Positions 26,260 to 36,803 of a DNA stretch of 64,000 bases are shown here, piece after piece. The notes under the pieces were generated by a model, which was not told the origin of the DNA, did no database searches, and saw nothing but the letters and a program-made list of their open reading frames with translations. Source of the stretch: JAGQIB01 sp041393395 (GTDB lineage Bacteria; ARS69). The stretch is from assembly GCA_041393395.1 (NCBI GenBank), contig JAWKKG010000007.1, forward strand, positions 248,001-312,000. Direction: 5' to 3'. The stretch's first letter is position 1, and every line of letters begins with the position of its first letter. Both the position numbers and the translations under genes were made by a program.

Positions 26260-28208
26260 CACGCGTCCCCCCGCGCCCAGCTGAGCCCCAGGAACAACGT
26301 GCGTCCGGGGAGCGGGTAGTCGCGGAAGTCGCGGGCGGACTCGTTCGTCACGTTGCGTACGCCGAGGTCGGCGGCGACGTCGTGCACCGCGACCGTGCGC
26401 AGCCGCACGTCGCCGAGCACGTAGCCGGGCAGCGCCTTCGTGTTCGCCCGCGTGACATAGACGTCGTCGATCGCGCGCCAGGTGGACTCGAGCGCGAATG
26501 CCGAGAGATCGAGACGGACGTCGATCGCGCCCGTTCGGCGCGGGCGGTAGGGGAGCTCACGCCCGTCGACGTTCGGTTCGCCCGTCGTGTCGCGCGTGGA
26601 GAGCCAGGCGCCGGACAGGGCGAGTGAGAGGGAACGTCGCCCGCCGAGCTCGAAGCGAGACCGACACTCGGCCTCGACACCGCCGACGAGTGCGCCACCG
26701 ATGTTGTGGGGCCGCCAGACGCCACTCGCGCCCGGAGACCACTGGATCAGATCCGTGACGTCGCGCAGGAAGGCGTCGACCGTGACCGTCGTCTCGCGCG
26801 GGAGTCCCTGCAGCGTGACACCGAGATCCGCGTCCCGACCCCGCTCGGCCCGGAGGTCGGGATTGCCGGCGGCCGTCGCGCGGGCCGGCCAGAAGAGATC
26901 GTCGAACGTCGGGGCGCGCCACGACGTTCCGGCCGAGGCCCGCCAGCGCCAGCGTTCGCCCGGGGCGTACTCGAGTCCGACGCGCGGCGCCGCGAACGGC
27001 GCGAACCCCTCGACGGCGTCCACTCGGGCGGCCAGCGTCGCGCGCCAGGTGCCGCGCCACGAGACGTCGCGCGTCGTGCGCGCCCGGACATGAGCGGTCG
27101 CGCGGGCGCGCTCTCCGTCCGTCGTGCTGTCGAGCCAGTCGACCGAGCCGCCGCCCGCGAGACGGATCTTCGACGTCGTCGCGATCCGCTCCAGTGCGGA
27201 CTCGAACTCGACCCGCTGGTTGCGATGCGACTCGTCGATCGGTCCGAATGCGGCGGCGGGCTCGCGGTACGCGTGCGAGCGGCCGAGCCAGGACGCGTCG
27301 AACGTGGCACGCCACGGCCGGGCGACGTTCTGCGCGAGCCGGGCGCCGGCCGTCCATTGCCGGTCGGCCGTGCGGGCGGAGGGGGTCGGGAACTCCTCGC
27401 TGCCGGGGACGCCGCGCTCCGCGTCGAGGCCGCTCGCGTCGAGGCGGAGGGACCAGGCGTCGAGGTCGGCGTCCGCGCGGAGCTCGGCGTGGCGCTCCGT
27501 GGCGTCGCCGTTCTGAACGCGACGTTCCGTTCCGCGCGCGTCGTCGCGGTACGGATAATCGCCTCGGGTGCCGAAGTCGCGATACGAGGCGCGGCCGCTC
27601 CATCGCGACGAGAGCTCCGTGGTCCCGGTGAGGAGCAGCGTGCGTTCCTCGAAGGAGCCGGCCTCCGCGTGCACGCGCCACGACGTTCGACGCGGGGCCC
27701 GCGTTCGCACCTGGATCGCGCCGCCGATCGCGTCGCCGCCGAACAGCGCGGACGCACCACCGCGCGCGATCTCCACGGATTCGACCGAGGCGAGCGGGAT
27801 GTCGGACAGATCCACGCCGCCACCCTGTGCCACGTTGCGGCGGCGTCCGTCGACGAGCACGAGCACCTGCTCGAAGGTGGAGCCGCGCAGCGACGGGCGC
27901 GCCGGAGCAGCGGGGCCGCCCGCGCTCGCGAGTCTCAGCCCGGTGACGGGAGCGAGCAGCGTGGCGAGGTCGTCGTCGCGGTAGCGATCGAGATCCGCGC
28001 CTTCGAGTCGTGTCGACGCGAGCGGCAACGGGCCCAGTGCGTCGACCGGCGCGCGTCCGCGGACCTCGATCCGCGGCAGCACGGTCCACGGGAGCGACGT
28101 CCACACGGAATCGGGGATCGCGGCGGGGTCGTCGGCGCGCGCCGGCGTCGCGCCCGGCCAGGCCGGCGACGTGACGAGGAGCGCGAGTGCGATCGGGAGC
28201 GTCCTCAT
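26259..28208 (-). CDS. btuB: TonB-dependent cobalamin receptor, BtuB-like
   Basis: 649 aa. Signal peptide to about 26, then a plug domain with LPRIEVRGRAPVDALGP, DDDLATLLAPVTGLRLASAG, PSLRGSTFEQVLVLVDGRR, DIPLASVESVEIARGGASAL and FGGDAIGGAIQVRT (the standard plug motifs). The 22-strand barrel ends in RDFRDYPLPGRTLFLGLSWA. It imports a ligand across the outer membrane using TonB energy. A cobalamin riboswitch at the head of the operon identifies the ligand as B12 or a cobamide. The start overlaps the stop of the propeller gene at 28205 by 4 bases, and its stop overlaps the next start, so the four genes form one translation-coupled unit. Confidence 0.88.
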   Translation of the reverse strand: MRTLPIALALLVTSPAWPGATPARADDPAAIPDSVWTSLPWTVLPRIEVRGRAPVDALGPLPLASTRLEGADLDRYRDDDLATLLAPVTGLRLASAGGPAAPARPSLRGSTFEQVLVLVDGRRRNVAQGGGVDLSDIPLASVESVEIARGGASALFGGDAIGGAIQVRTRAPRRTSWRVHAEAGSFEERTLLLTGTTELSSRWSGRASYRDFGTRGDYPYRDDARGTERRVQNGDATERHAELRADADLDAWSLRLDASGLDAERGVPGSEEFPTPSARTADRQWTAGARLAQNVARPWRATFDASWLGRSHAYREPAAAFGPIDESHRNQRVEFESALERIATTSKIRLAGGGSVDWLDSTTDGERARATAHVRARTTRDVSWRGTWRATLAARVDAVEGFAPFAAPRVGLEYAPGERWRWRASAGTSWRAPTFDDLFWPARATAAGNPDLRAERGRDADLGVTLQGLPRETTVTVDAFLRDVTDLIQWSPGASGVWRPHNIGGALVGGVEAECRSRFELGGRRSLSLALSGAWLSTRDTTGEPNVDGRELPYRPRRTGAIDVRLDLSAFALESTWRAIDDVYVTRANTKALPGYVLGDVRLRTVAVHDVAADLGVRNVTNESARDFRDYPLPGRTLFLGLSWARGDA

Positions 28209-29833
28209 CGTGTCCTCAGGACCCGATCGGCGACGCGGTCTCCGTTCGCGTCCACGCGAATCAGGTACACGCCGGCCGCGACGGGCTGCCCCGTATCGTC
28301 GCGCCCGTTCCAGACCAGTTCGTGTCGGCCGGCGTCGCGGGCGCCGCGCGCGAGCGTGCGCACGCGGCGACCGGCGGCATCGAACACGTCGACGGTGACG
28401 TCCGCGCGCGCGGGAATCCGAAAGGCGAGGTGGGTGGACGCTCGCGCCGGGTTCGGGAACGGGCGCTCGAGCGCGAGCCTCTCCGGCAACACCGGGCGCC
28501 CGACCGTCAGCGGTGACGTCCACTGCACGTCGCCCGCCTGTCCCCGCGCGCCGATTCGCCACGTTGCCGAGTTTCCCGGCAGCACGTCGCGATCGAGCCA
28601 GGCGCCTTCGCGCGTCGGCGCGAGGACGGCGAGATTCCGCCAGGCGCCGGAGGAAGTGCGCCGCTCCACGATCACCTCGACGACATCGGCGTCCACCGCC
28701 GCCCGCCACGCCAGGCGGACCCCGTCGGCGGTGGCCTCGCCGGAAAGTCCCGAGATGAACGTGGGAACCGGGGACTCGCCCTCGAACACGGCGACGTCGA
28801 TCGCGCCGTCGCCCACGATCCACACGCGCGGCGTGCCGGGATCGCCGGGATTCTCCGCCAGCAGGAGATCTCCGGAAAAGTCGGGCACCAGGAACTCGAG
28901 GGCCGAGGTCGTCCGGACGTTTCCGTAGAAGTCGAACGAGGGCAGCAACGGGTTCGTCGCGTCGAACTGCCACGCGAACGAGCTCGCGTCGTACCCGTGG
29001 ATCTCGCTCGCGAACGTCGGGGTGGTCACGCCGAGGAAGACGGTGCCGGACGGATGCAACGTGGCGGAGCCGGGATAGCCGTCGACCGGGAACGTGTGGC
29101 TCACGGCGAACGACCCGGGGCCGATGACGTCGATCGCGCCCGCGACGCCGCCGAAGTCGCCCGTGCACACGACGTGCACCGCGCCGTCCGCCGTGGCGAC
29201 GCACTCCTGCGGGTTGAGGGAGACGTCGATCGTGGCGATCACGGTCGACGTCGCGAGGTCGATCACGGAAACCGTCCCCGGCTCGAACGAGAAGTCGCCG
29301 AAGTCGAAGCCCGTGTTCGCCACGAACAGGAAGCCACCGGCGACCGCGAGACCCTCGGGCGCGCGCCCGACCGGAATCGAGGAGAGGATCGAGCCGGTGT
29401 CGGGATCGATCTCGTACACACGGTCGTGCAGCAGCGCGGAGACGAAGAGGCGCCCGCCGGCCATCTCGGCCGCCCACGGGTTTGCCCCGGAGGGCAGCTC
29501 GAACACGCCGAGGACGTTCTCGGTGCCGGCGTCGAACACCGTCACGTCGTCGGAGCCGGAGTTCACCACGAGCGCGCGCATTCGTTCCGCGTCGACCTCG
29601 ATGCGGTTCGCGAGCGCGCCGACCGTGGCGACGTGCGGCAACACGTCCCCCGAGTCGAGATCGACGCGCGTGAGGGCGGCGTCGTTCGCGGACACGACGT
29701 AGGCGCGCCGGGCGGGCGGCGAGGCGGACGTGACGGGTGCCGTCGCGAGCGACGACAGCGAGAAGATCGCGATGTGGAGCAGGAAGGCGCGCGTCAGCGT
29801 CGCGCGGCTTCCTCGTCGGACCGGGCGGGCCAT
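28205..29833 (-). CDS. Exported YVTN beta-propeller with FlgD-like tail, B12-operon first gene
   Basis: 542 aa from an ATG preceded by GGAGGGGG. The long open frame upstream is riboswitch, not coding. Signal peptide to about 40. Residues 45-360 are propeller blades like those of the 23654 lipoprotein: AYVVSANDAALTRVDLDSGD, RALVVNSGSDDVTVFDAGTE, RLFVSALLHDRVYEIDPDTG, GFLFVANTGFDFGDFSFEPG and TVIATIDVSLNPQECVATAD. A fibronectin-like segment follows (~375-450), then a FlgD Ig-like tail (PFPNPARASTHLAFRIP, DVTVDVFDAAGRRVRTLARG, PVAAGVYLIRVDANG). No lipobox was seen, so surface attachment may use the tail. Direct control by the riboswitch and likeness to BtuG suggest a cobamide-binding partner of BtuB. 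Confidence 0.8.
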   Translation of the reverse strand: MARPVRRGSRATLTRAFLLHIAIFSLSSLATAPVTSASPPARRAYVVSANDAALTRVDLDSGDVLPHVATVGALANRIEVDAERMRALVVNSGSDDVTVFDAGTENVLGVFELPSGANPWAAEMAGGRLFVSALLHDRVYEIDPDTGSILSSIPVGRAPEGLAVAGGFLFVANTGFDFGDFSFEPGTVSVIDLATSTVIATIDVSLNPQECVATADGAVHVVCTGDFGGVAGAIDVIGPGSFAVSHTFPVDGYPGSATLHPSGTVFLGVTTPTFASEIHGYDASSFAWQFDATNPLLPSFDFYGNVRTTSALEFLVPDFSGDLLLAENPGDPGTPRVWIVGDGAIDVAVFEGESPVPTFISGLSGEATADGVRLAWRAAVDADVVEVIVERRTSSGAWRNLAVLAPTREGAWLDRDVLPGNSATWRIGARGQAGDVQWTSPLTVGRPVLPERLALERPFPNPARASTHLAFRIPARADVTVDVFDAAGRRVRTLARGARDAGRHELVWNGRDDTGQPVAAGVYLIRVDANGDRVADRVLRTR

Positions 29834-29891
29834 GGCCCCCTCCTGGCCTGGACGAGGAGGCGGAGCCACGATCCGGACCGAGCGATGCCCG

Positions 29892-29909
29892 GGGACCCGA
29901 TCGGGTCCC
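29892..29909 (-). promoter_or_regulatory. Perfect 18-bp palindrome in riboswitch expression platform
   Basis: GGGACCC-GATC-GGGTCCC lies between the cobalamin aptamer and the ATG at 29833. A second hairpin (GCCCGC/GCGGGC) lies at about 29919-29935. No U-run follows either, so control may be by translation or Rho rather than an intrinsic terminator. Confidence 0.5.
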
Positions 29910-29994
29910 GAAGCGCGGCGCCCGCGAACGGCGGGCACAGGATCGCCTGGATCGTCGTCACCGGCCTCACCCTCGAAGGCGGTTCCGTGAAACT

Positions 29995-30170
29995 GCGCCC
30001 GAATCGGTCTCCTGGCTCGCGGGTCATCCGCTGCTCCGCGCCTTCCGGCCCGAAGGCCGTGGCTCGTGCGGAGAGCGTCGCCGCTCACAGTGGCGGGGCC
30101 GCGCCGGACTCTCACCGGCTTCCCGTGCACCCGGGCATGTTCGTGCCCCGGCTTTTCCGCGGCACGGATC
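29995..30170 (-). promoter_or_regulatory. Cobalamin (AdoCbl-type) riboswitch
   Basis: On the reverse strand, 30116-30085 reads GGTGAGAGTCCGG, then CGCGGCCCCGCCACTGTGA: the conserved core of the cobalamin aptamer. Downstream, 30016-30006 reads GCCAGGAGACC, the B12 box. The preceding GGGAAGCC and the following GCGGAGCAGCGG arms complete the expected order; outer ends are approximate. It controls the four-gene propeller/btuB operon, normally switching it off when adenosylcobalamin is plentiful. The 30171-30375 remainder of the divergent gap has no recognised gene or strong promoter. Confidence 0.95.
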
Positions 30171-30375
30171 GCTAAGGAACCACGCGCCGGTGCGGGAGTC
30201 AAGCCGCCGGTCAAAGAAGGCTTACGCACCGGGGGACCGGCGTCCGCTCCGAGGCGATTCTGGTAGACTGCCCCGGACTCCCGCGGAACCCCGCGTCGGC
30301 GATCGGGTTGGCCCCGGAAGAGCCGATACGGAAGGAAAGTCCCGGTTCGGGACCCGAGAACCCGGAGGAAGCTTC

Positions 30376-31820
30376 TTGGCGCGACCGTCTCTCTCGCTCG
30401 CGACGTTGGCCCTGGCGGCGCTCGCGACGTTGACTCTGGCCGCCGGCGCGCAGACGCCGAGCCCGGGGGCCGCCGACTCCACGTCGGACGACTTGCAGGC
30501 CGAGCTCGACGCGCTCCTGCGTGAGATCCACGGCGACTGGCACGCGACGGACCCGTTCGAGGACGGACGTCGGCCCGATCTGATCGTGGTCTCGACGTCG
30601 GACACGAACGGCGAAGTCGCTCCCTGCGGGTGAAGCAAGAACCCGAAGGGGGGGCTGGCCCGGCGGGTCAGCGTGGTCGACAGCCTGCGGAATCTCACGG
30701 ACCGCCTCGTCCTCGTGGATGCGGGGTCCTTCACCGGCGTGCAGGCCGGGACGTTCGAGGAGCGCGCGGTGTTCCTCGCCGAGATGATGCGCACGATGGG
30801 ATACGACGCGGTGACGCTCGGTGACGGGGAGATCCGCCTGTCCCCGGATGTACTGCGGGAGATGCTCCCGGGCACGCTTCCGCTGGTTTCCGCGAATCTG
30901 GAGGACCGGAAGACCGGGCGGCTGTTGCTGCCGGCGTCGCGCGTCGTGGAGAAGCGCGGGGTCCGGATCGGGATCACCGCCGTGACCCGGATCACGGACG
31001 CGATGGCTCCGGCCTGGGAAGACGCGGGGCTGCGGGCCCGTCCCCTCGAGGAGGCGCTTCGCGCGGTGCTCCCCGATCTTCGCCGGCGCGCCGACGTGAT
31101 CGTGTTGCTCACGCGCCTGTCGGTGGCCGAGTCGAAGGAGCTGATCGAGGCGATCGGCGGGGGGGTGGACGTGGTCGTCGCCGGTGACGTGCGCGATGGC
31201 CGCGGCCGGACGCTTGCGGAGAACACGGGGGCGGTGTTCGTGAGTGCGGCGAACCGGGGTCAGTCCGTGGGCCTCGCGGAACTCGTGCTCGGACCGGATC
31301 AACGCCCGGCCGGCGCGATCGCCGACGAGATCGGTCTGCACCGGTCCGTCGCCGAGAATCCGGACGTGCTGGAGATCGTGGACGAGTTCCAGTCGAATCT
31401 GAACGCGGCGATGCGGGATCGAACCGTGCTGCAGACGACCCGTCGCTCGTCCGACGGCGAGTACTACCTCGGCGCGCAGAATTGCGCCCAGTGCCACGCG
31501 CGGGAGTACGAGGTCTGGACGGAGACCCCGCATTCGACCGCGTTCCGCACGCTCGAGGAGCGGAACAAGGAGTTCCTGCCGGAATGCTACTCGTGCCACG
31601 TGACCGGGCACGGGGATCGGGCGGGATACGATCCCACGATCCGCGGCGCCGCCGATCTCGTGAACGTCCAGTGCGAGGTCTGTCACGGCAAGGGGAGCAC
31701 CCACAGCCGGGACGGCTCGTACGGGCGGGAGCTGTTGATGCAGGCGTGTTCGCAGTGCCACGATGCGGACAACAGTCCGGACTGGGACGCCGAGGTCTAC
31801 TGGAGGATGATCGAGCACTG

Positions 31821-31821
<1 letters not shown>
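30376..31821 (+). CDS. Candidate selenoprotein: nucleotidase-like/tetraheme cytochrome c
   Basis: 481 aa if the TGA at 30631-30633 is read as selenocysteine (residue 86). The frame is open on both sides, with the protein motif GEVAPCG-U-SKNPKGGLARR; related proteins have Cys-Gly-Cys here followed by GGLARR. TTG start at 30376 follows GGAGGAAGCTTC; signal peptide SLATLALAALATLTLAAGAQ. Residues ~65-330 resemble the N-terminal metallophosphoesterase-like domain of UshA-related proteins (RPDLIVVSTSDTNGE, MGYDAVTLGDGEI, VVVAGDVRDGRG). The C-terminus has four CxxCH heme sites at Cys 370, 404, 433 and 458, as in cytochrome c554-like proteins. It is periplasmic; a redox role at the Cys-Gly-Sec site is inferred. 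A SECIS-like hairpin follows the TGA. It overlaps dinB by one base. Confidence 0.85.
30631..30668 (+). other. In-frame TGA with SECIS-like hairpin
   Basis: TGA (30631-30633) is followed after 7 bases by a hairpin: ACCCGAAGGG (30641-30650) pairs with CCCGGCGGGT (30659-30668) through 5 + 3 Watson-Crick pairs around tandem A-G mismatches. The apical loop is GGGGCTGG (30651-30658), G-rich and 18-25 bases past the TGA. Position, size and loop fit bacterial SECIS elements bound by SelB. No Sec machinery gene lies in the window to confirm it. Confidence 0.7.
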
Positions 31822-33064
<1,243 letters not shown>

Positions 33065-33080
<16 letters not shown>

Positions 33081-34990
33081 CCGAGCGCGTCCATCTTCTC
33101 GCGCAGATCCTCGTCGATCTCGCGGACCTCGGCGGTCGCACCGAGGCTGTCCCCGCGCGCGATCCAACCCCGCACCGTTGCCTCGAGGATTTGCTCGGTC
33201 TCGGGGTGCGCCGCCGCCACATCGCGTGTCTCGCCCGGATCGCGGAGGAGATCGAACAGCTCCGTGCGATCGCCGTCGGGGCGGGGGGTGAGCACGAGCT
33301 TGTATCCGGCCTGTTCGACGTAGCGCTGCTTCGCACGGTTCGCCTGCGCCTCCCACTCGCCGCGCCAGTCCTCGATCAGGTCCGGATTCTGCGCGAGCTC
33401 CACCGGGAGGAGGTAGCCGAGATCGGGATTCAGGTCCGGGAACCGGCAGAATCCGGATTCCCCGAAGCGGGGGACCGACTCCGGGCGGCTGACGTCGCCG
33501 TCCAGATCCGGCGGCGTGGGCACGCCGGCGCTGCGCGCTAGGTGCGGGAAGACGTCGACGAGGGAGGGGATGTCTCGCGACAGCCCGGAGCGCGCATCCG
33601 GGACCCGCAGCAGGAACGGGACGTTCGTGCCCGGACCGTACACGTAGTCGCCGTGATTGAAGAAGTACCCGTGCTCGTCCAGGCTCTCGCCGTGATCCGA
33701 CGTGAACAGCACGATCGTGCGCGACAGGTCTCCCGTCTCCTCGAGGCGCCGGAGCAGGCGCGCGAGTGCGCGGTCGGCGGTCGCGACCTCGCCGTCGTAC
33801 AGGTGCTTCGCGTGCTCCACGTCGCGAGGGGAGAGCGGGTTGCGATAGGTCATGTCGCCCTTGGAGATCTCGCCGTAGTCGAGCCGCCCGCCGAGCGCGC
33901 CGGTGTAGTCCGGGTCGAAGGTGCGGTCGTAGGGAAACGTCGGCTCGTAGGGCATGTGCGGCGCGAGCCAGTGCACCCAGAGGAAGAACGGGCGTCCGTG
34001 CGGCCGGAGGTCGAGCCAGGAGATCGCGAGATCCGTGATGATCTGCGCGCGATCCCCCTGTCGCATCCGCACGAGCGTGACCAGGCGCTGGAGTCCCCGG
34101 ATCGTGCGGAGGCGCGCCCAGTCGTCACCGCGATCACTCGCGGATTCGAACCCTCGGTACACGCCGCTGTCGTGGGACAGCACGGGATTCGAGTTCACGG
34201 CCGCGGTCGCCCAGCCCGCGTCGCGCAGGCGTTCGGCGAGCGTGATCGGCGCGCTTCCGAGCGCGTAGTGGAAGTTGTCGCGCACGCCGTGGCCGCTCGG
34301 AACGAGGCCGGTCATGATCGAGACGAAGGCGGGCAGCGTGCGCGGCAGGGGCGTGGTGGCACGCTCGAACGCGAGGGAGCGGCGGGCGAGCCGATCGAGG
34401 GCCGGGCTGATGCCTCCCGGGTGGCCGGCGTAGCCGAGTCGGTCCGAGCGCAGCGTGTCGATCGTGAGCAGCAGCACGTTCGGTCCTTCGGAGGCGGTGC
34501 GGTCGCTCCGAAGCGGCGCGAGTCCGATGCCCACGAGGATCGCCACCAGGAACGCGTCGCGCGCGGGATTCGGCGCGAGGTGTGCCGCACCCAGCCGGCC
34601 GAGCGCGCCGCCGAGAAGCTGTCCGAGGGCGGCGCCGAGGAGGATCGCGCCGGCGCCCCGGACCGCGGCGCCGAGGGCGGCCGAGCCGACCACGCCGCCC
34701 GCCACGGAGTCGAGCCACAGCGTGAGCGCGATGCCGGTGCCGAGCGTGATCCCGAACGGAGACAGAAAGCGGAGCGGATGGACGCCGCGGAGCACACCGA
34801 CGACGGCTCCCGCGATCGCGCCGCCGGTCGCGAGGAATGAGAGGTCGCGGTAAGGAACCAGCAGCGGTGGGTCCGCCCGGAGCCGGAGCACGATCTCGAG
34901 GCCGCCGAGCAACGCGAGAGCGACCGCACCCGCGGCGGCACCGGCGAGCAGCCGAATCGGGGCGGGGGGAACGGGTCGTTCGCGCGTCAA
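33065..34990 (-). CDS. Membrane-anchored sulfatase-superfamily protein with Thr nucleophile
   Basis: 641 aa. About five N-terminal helices (residues 10-165), then an alkaline-phosphatase-superfamily domain: NVLLLTIDTLRSDRLGYAG (metal Asp178), ATTPLPRTLPAFVSIMTGLV, WVHWLAPHMPYEP, VLFTSDHGESLDEHG (metal Asp-His) and NVPFLLRVPD. In true sulfatases the nucleophile sits in CxPxR; here the aligned stretch is TLPAF at 218-222. Formylglycine formation is thus ruled out and a Thr nucleophile, as in LtaS/EptA-type transferases, is likely. It may move or remove a phospho- or sulfo-group on an envelope polymer. TTG start overlaps the stop of the upstream beta-helix gene (TTGA). Confidence 0.85.
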
Positions 34991-36576
34991 CGCCAGGAGG
35001 CCTTCAATCGACCCCAGGTCATGGGTTCCACCTGCACGGCCACGCAGTCGCCCTCCGGGTAGACACCCATGTCCGCGCCGTTCTCTCCCGTCCCCACACA
35101 GGGCGAGAAGAACTGCAGCTTCAGGTTCGGCGGCGAGGTCGTCGCGTCGCAGAAGCGAGGATCGCCCTTGATGTTGCCGTTGATGTTCGTGCGGTCGTCG
35201 CAGTCGCCGTCGTACTCGGGATCCCGATTCGTGACCCCGTCGTTGAAGACGCAGTTGTAGCGCAGGACGGGCTGGTTGAACGCTCCGAAGCAGCTCACCG
35301 CGGATCCGTCCGTCTGGTGCGAGAAGATGTTGTTGTAAATGAGGTCCGCGAAGTTTCCGGTGGGGCCCACGTGGAGCGAGCCGCCCGCTTCCGCGTTCGT
35401 GGCCCCGTTGCCGAAGAACGTGTTCGAGATGATCTCCACGGACAGGATGGAGCGGAAGTTCGGCCCCGTGATCCGGATCCCGCCGCCTTCCTGGGCGGTG
35501 TTGTTCACGATCTCGTTGCTGCGGACGACCGCGCCGGTCGACCGCTCGAAGAACATCGCGCCGCCGCCCTCCTCGAGGCCGGTTCCCTCCGCGCTGTTGC
35601 CGCGCAGGAACGATCCCTCGATCCGCCAGGTGCCGGTCTCGAAGTACACGCCGCCTCCGCTGACGCCGGCCGAGGAGCCTTCGATCTGGCAGCCGCCGAT
35701 CCGACCCGAGGATCCGTCGGCGTAGATGCCGCCCCCGAACCGGGCGGCGCGGTTGTCGAACAGCCAGTTCGTGCCGAGCTGCACGTCCGCGTCCCGGGCG
35801 AGCACGCCGCCGCCGTCCAGACCCGAGTAGCAGTCGCGAATCGTGGTTCGCGTGATGGACACCGGCGACGTCGCGTAGATGCCGCCGCCGCCGCCCTCGG
35901 GGTCGCCCGCGACGGCGGCCGAGCAGGCTTCGACCGTGCAGAACTCGATGCGTGCGTCGGGGGAGTTCACGGCCACCATGATGCCGCCCCCTCGACGTCT
36001 CGCCTGATTGCCGCGAAGCTCGCAGTGGTAGATGAAGGCCGAGGACCCGGCGCCGATCATGATTCCGCCGCCGAAGTTGCTCGCGTAGTTGTCGCGCACG
36101 ATGCAGTCGCGGATCGTGGGGGCGCCGGTACCGCAGAACATGCCGCCCCCGTTGAACGTCGCGCCTCCGGTGAGGGTGAAGCCGGCGAACAGGGTCTCCG
36201 ATCCGGTCCCGATCGCCTCGACGACGGAAGCGCTGTCCCCGCTCGCGAGCTGCAGCTCGATCGTCGTCTCGAACGACGCCGGATTCGGGCCCTCGAAGTC
36301 CGGTCCGTAGCCGCCCTGGTACACGACGCCGTCGTTGAGCGCGAGCACGGCCGTGTGCACGTACGGGGAGCCCGAGCTCGACACCGCCACGGTGTCACCG
36401 GACGTCGAGAGCGCGTGAGCCTCGACGATCGTCGCGTAGTACGGGGGCCCCACGGTACCGGCCCGTACCGGGTCCACGAAACGGGTCGCCGCGCCGGCGG
36501 GGACCGCAAAGGAAAGGAACGCGAGCGCGAGGCCGGCCCGGAGCGGGCCGGGGCGACCGTTTGCAAGAGATCTCAT
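34987..36576 (-). CDS. Exported right-handed beta-helix protein
   Basis: 529 aa. Signal peptide (LRAGLALAFLSFAVPAGAA), then ATRFVDPVRAGTVGPPYYAT and many short repeats of the type 'GGGI/GGGV-x-x-N-x-A', e.g. IRDCIVRDNYASNFGGGIMI, WLFDNRAARFGGGIYADGSS and IVNNTAQEGGGIRITGPN. This is a parallel beta-helix as found in polymorphic outer-membrane proteins and pectate-lyase-like adhesins. Cys pairs near the end (DGDCDDRTN, FFSPCVGTGENGADMGVYPE) are typical of this exported family. No membrane anchor or sorting tail was seen. The ATG at 36574-36576 was chosen because the signal peptide begins there; the ribosome site is weak. It is coupled to the sulfatase-fold gene. Function unknown. Confidence 0.8.
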   Translation of the reverse strand: MRSLANGRPGPLRAGLALAFLSFAVPAGAATRFVDPVRAGTVGPPYYATIVEAHALSTSGDTVAVSSSGSPYVHTAVLALNDGVVYQGGYGPDFEGPNPASFETTIELQLASGDSASVVEAIGTGSETLFAGFTLTGGATFNGGGMFCGTGAPTIRDCIVRDNYASNFGGGIMIGAGSSAFIYHCELRGNQARRRGGGIMVAVNSPDARIEFCTVEACSAAVAGDPEGGGGGIYATSPVSITRTTIRDCYSGLDGGGVLARDADVQLGTNWLFDNRAARFGGGIYADGSSGRIGGCQIEGSSAGVSGGGVYFETGTWRIEGSFLRGNSAEGTGLEEGGGAMFFERSTGAVVRSNEIVNNTAQEGGGIRITGPNFRSILSVEIISNTFFGNGATNAEAGGSLHVGPTGNFADLIYNNIFSHQTDGSAVSCFGAFNQPVLRYNCVFNDGVTNRDPEYDGDCDDRTNINGNIKGDPRFCDATTSPPNLKLQFFSPCVGTGENGADMGVYPEGDCVAVQVEPMTWGRLKASWR

Positions 36577-36803
36577 CGAGGGATCCACCGGGGCGGAAGG
36601 GCTCCGAAATCTTATCAACGCGGGGCGCGGACCGACAAGCCCGCCTCCCGCTCGGTTCGACGGAACTCTACCCGAGATCGGCGTTTCGCGGGATGATCCC
36701 GTCCCCCGGCGCGGAGGAAGCGGAAGCGACCCCGCCCCGGCCGGGGGGCGCCGGGAGCGCGTCCCGTCCACCTCGGCCCCCCGGGGGCCAGAAAGGAAGC
36801 TCC

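Noticed and set aside
29834..30229. N-terminal extension of the propeller gene into the riboswitch
   Set aside because: The open frame there translates to low-complexity Arg/Pro sequence and overlies the conserved cobalamin aptamer; the ATG at 29833 has a strong ribosome site and signal peptide.
30631..30633. TGA as a true stop, pseudogene or frameshift in the cytochrome gene
   Set aside because: The frame is unchanged across the TGA, no other defect is visible, the downstream part has no ribosome site of its own at a good start, and Cys-Gly-TGA replaces a known Cys-Gly-Cys motif. Readthrough as Sec is the simplest explanation.
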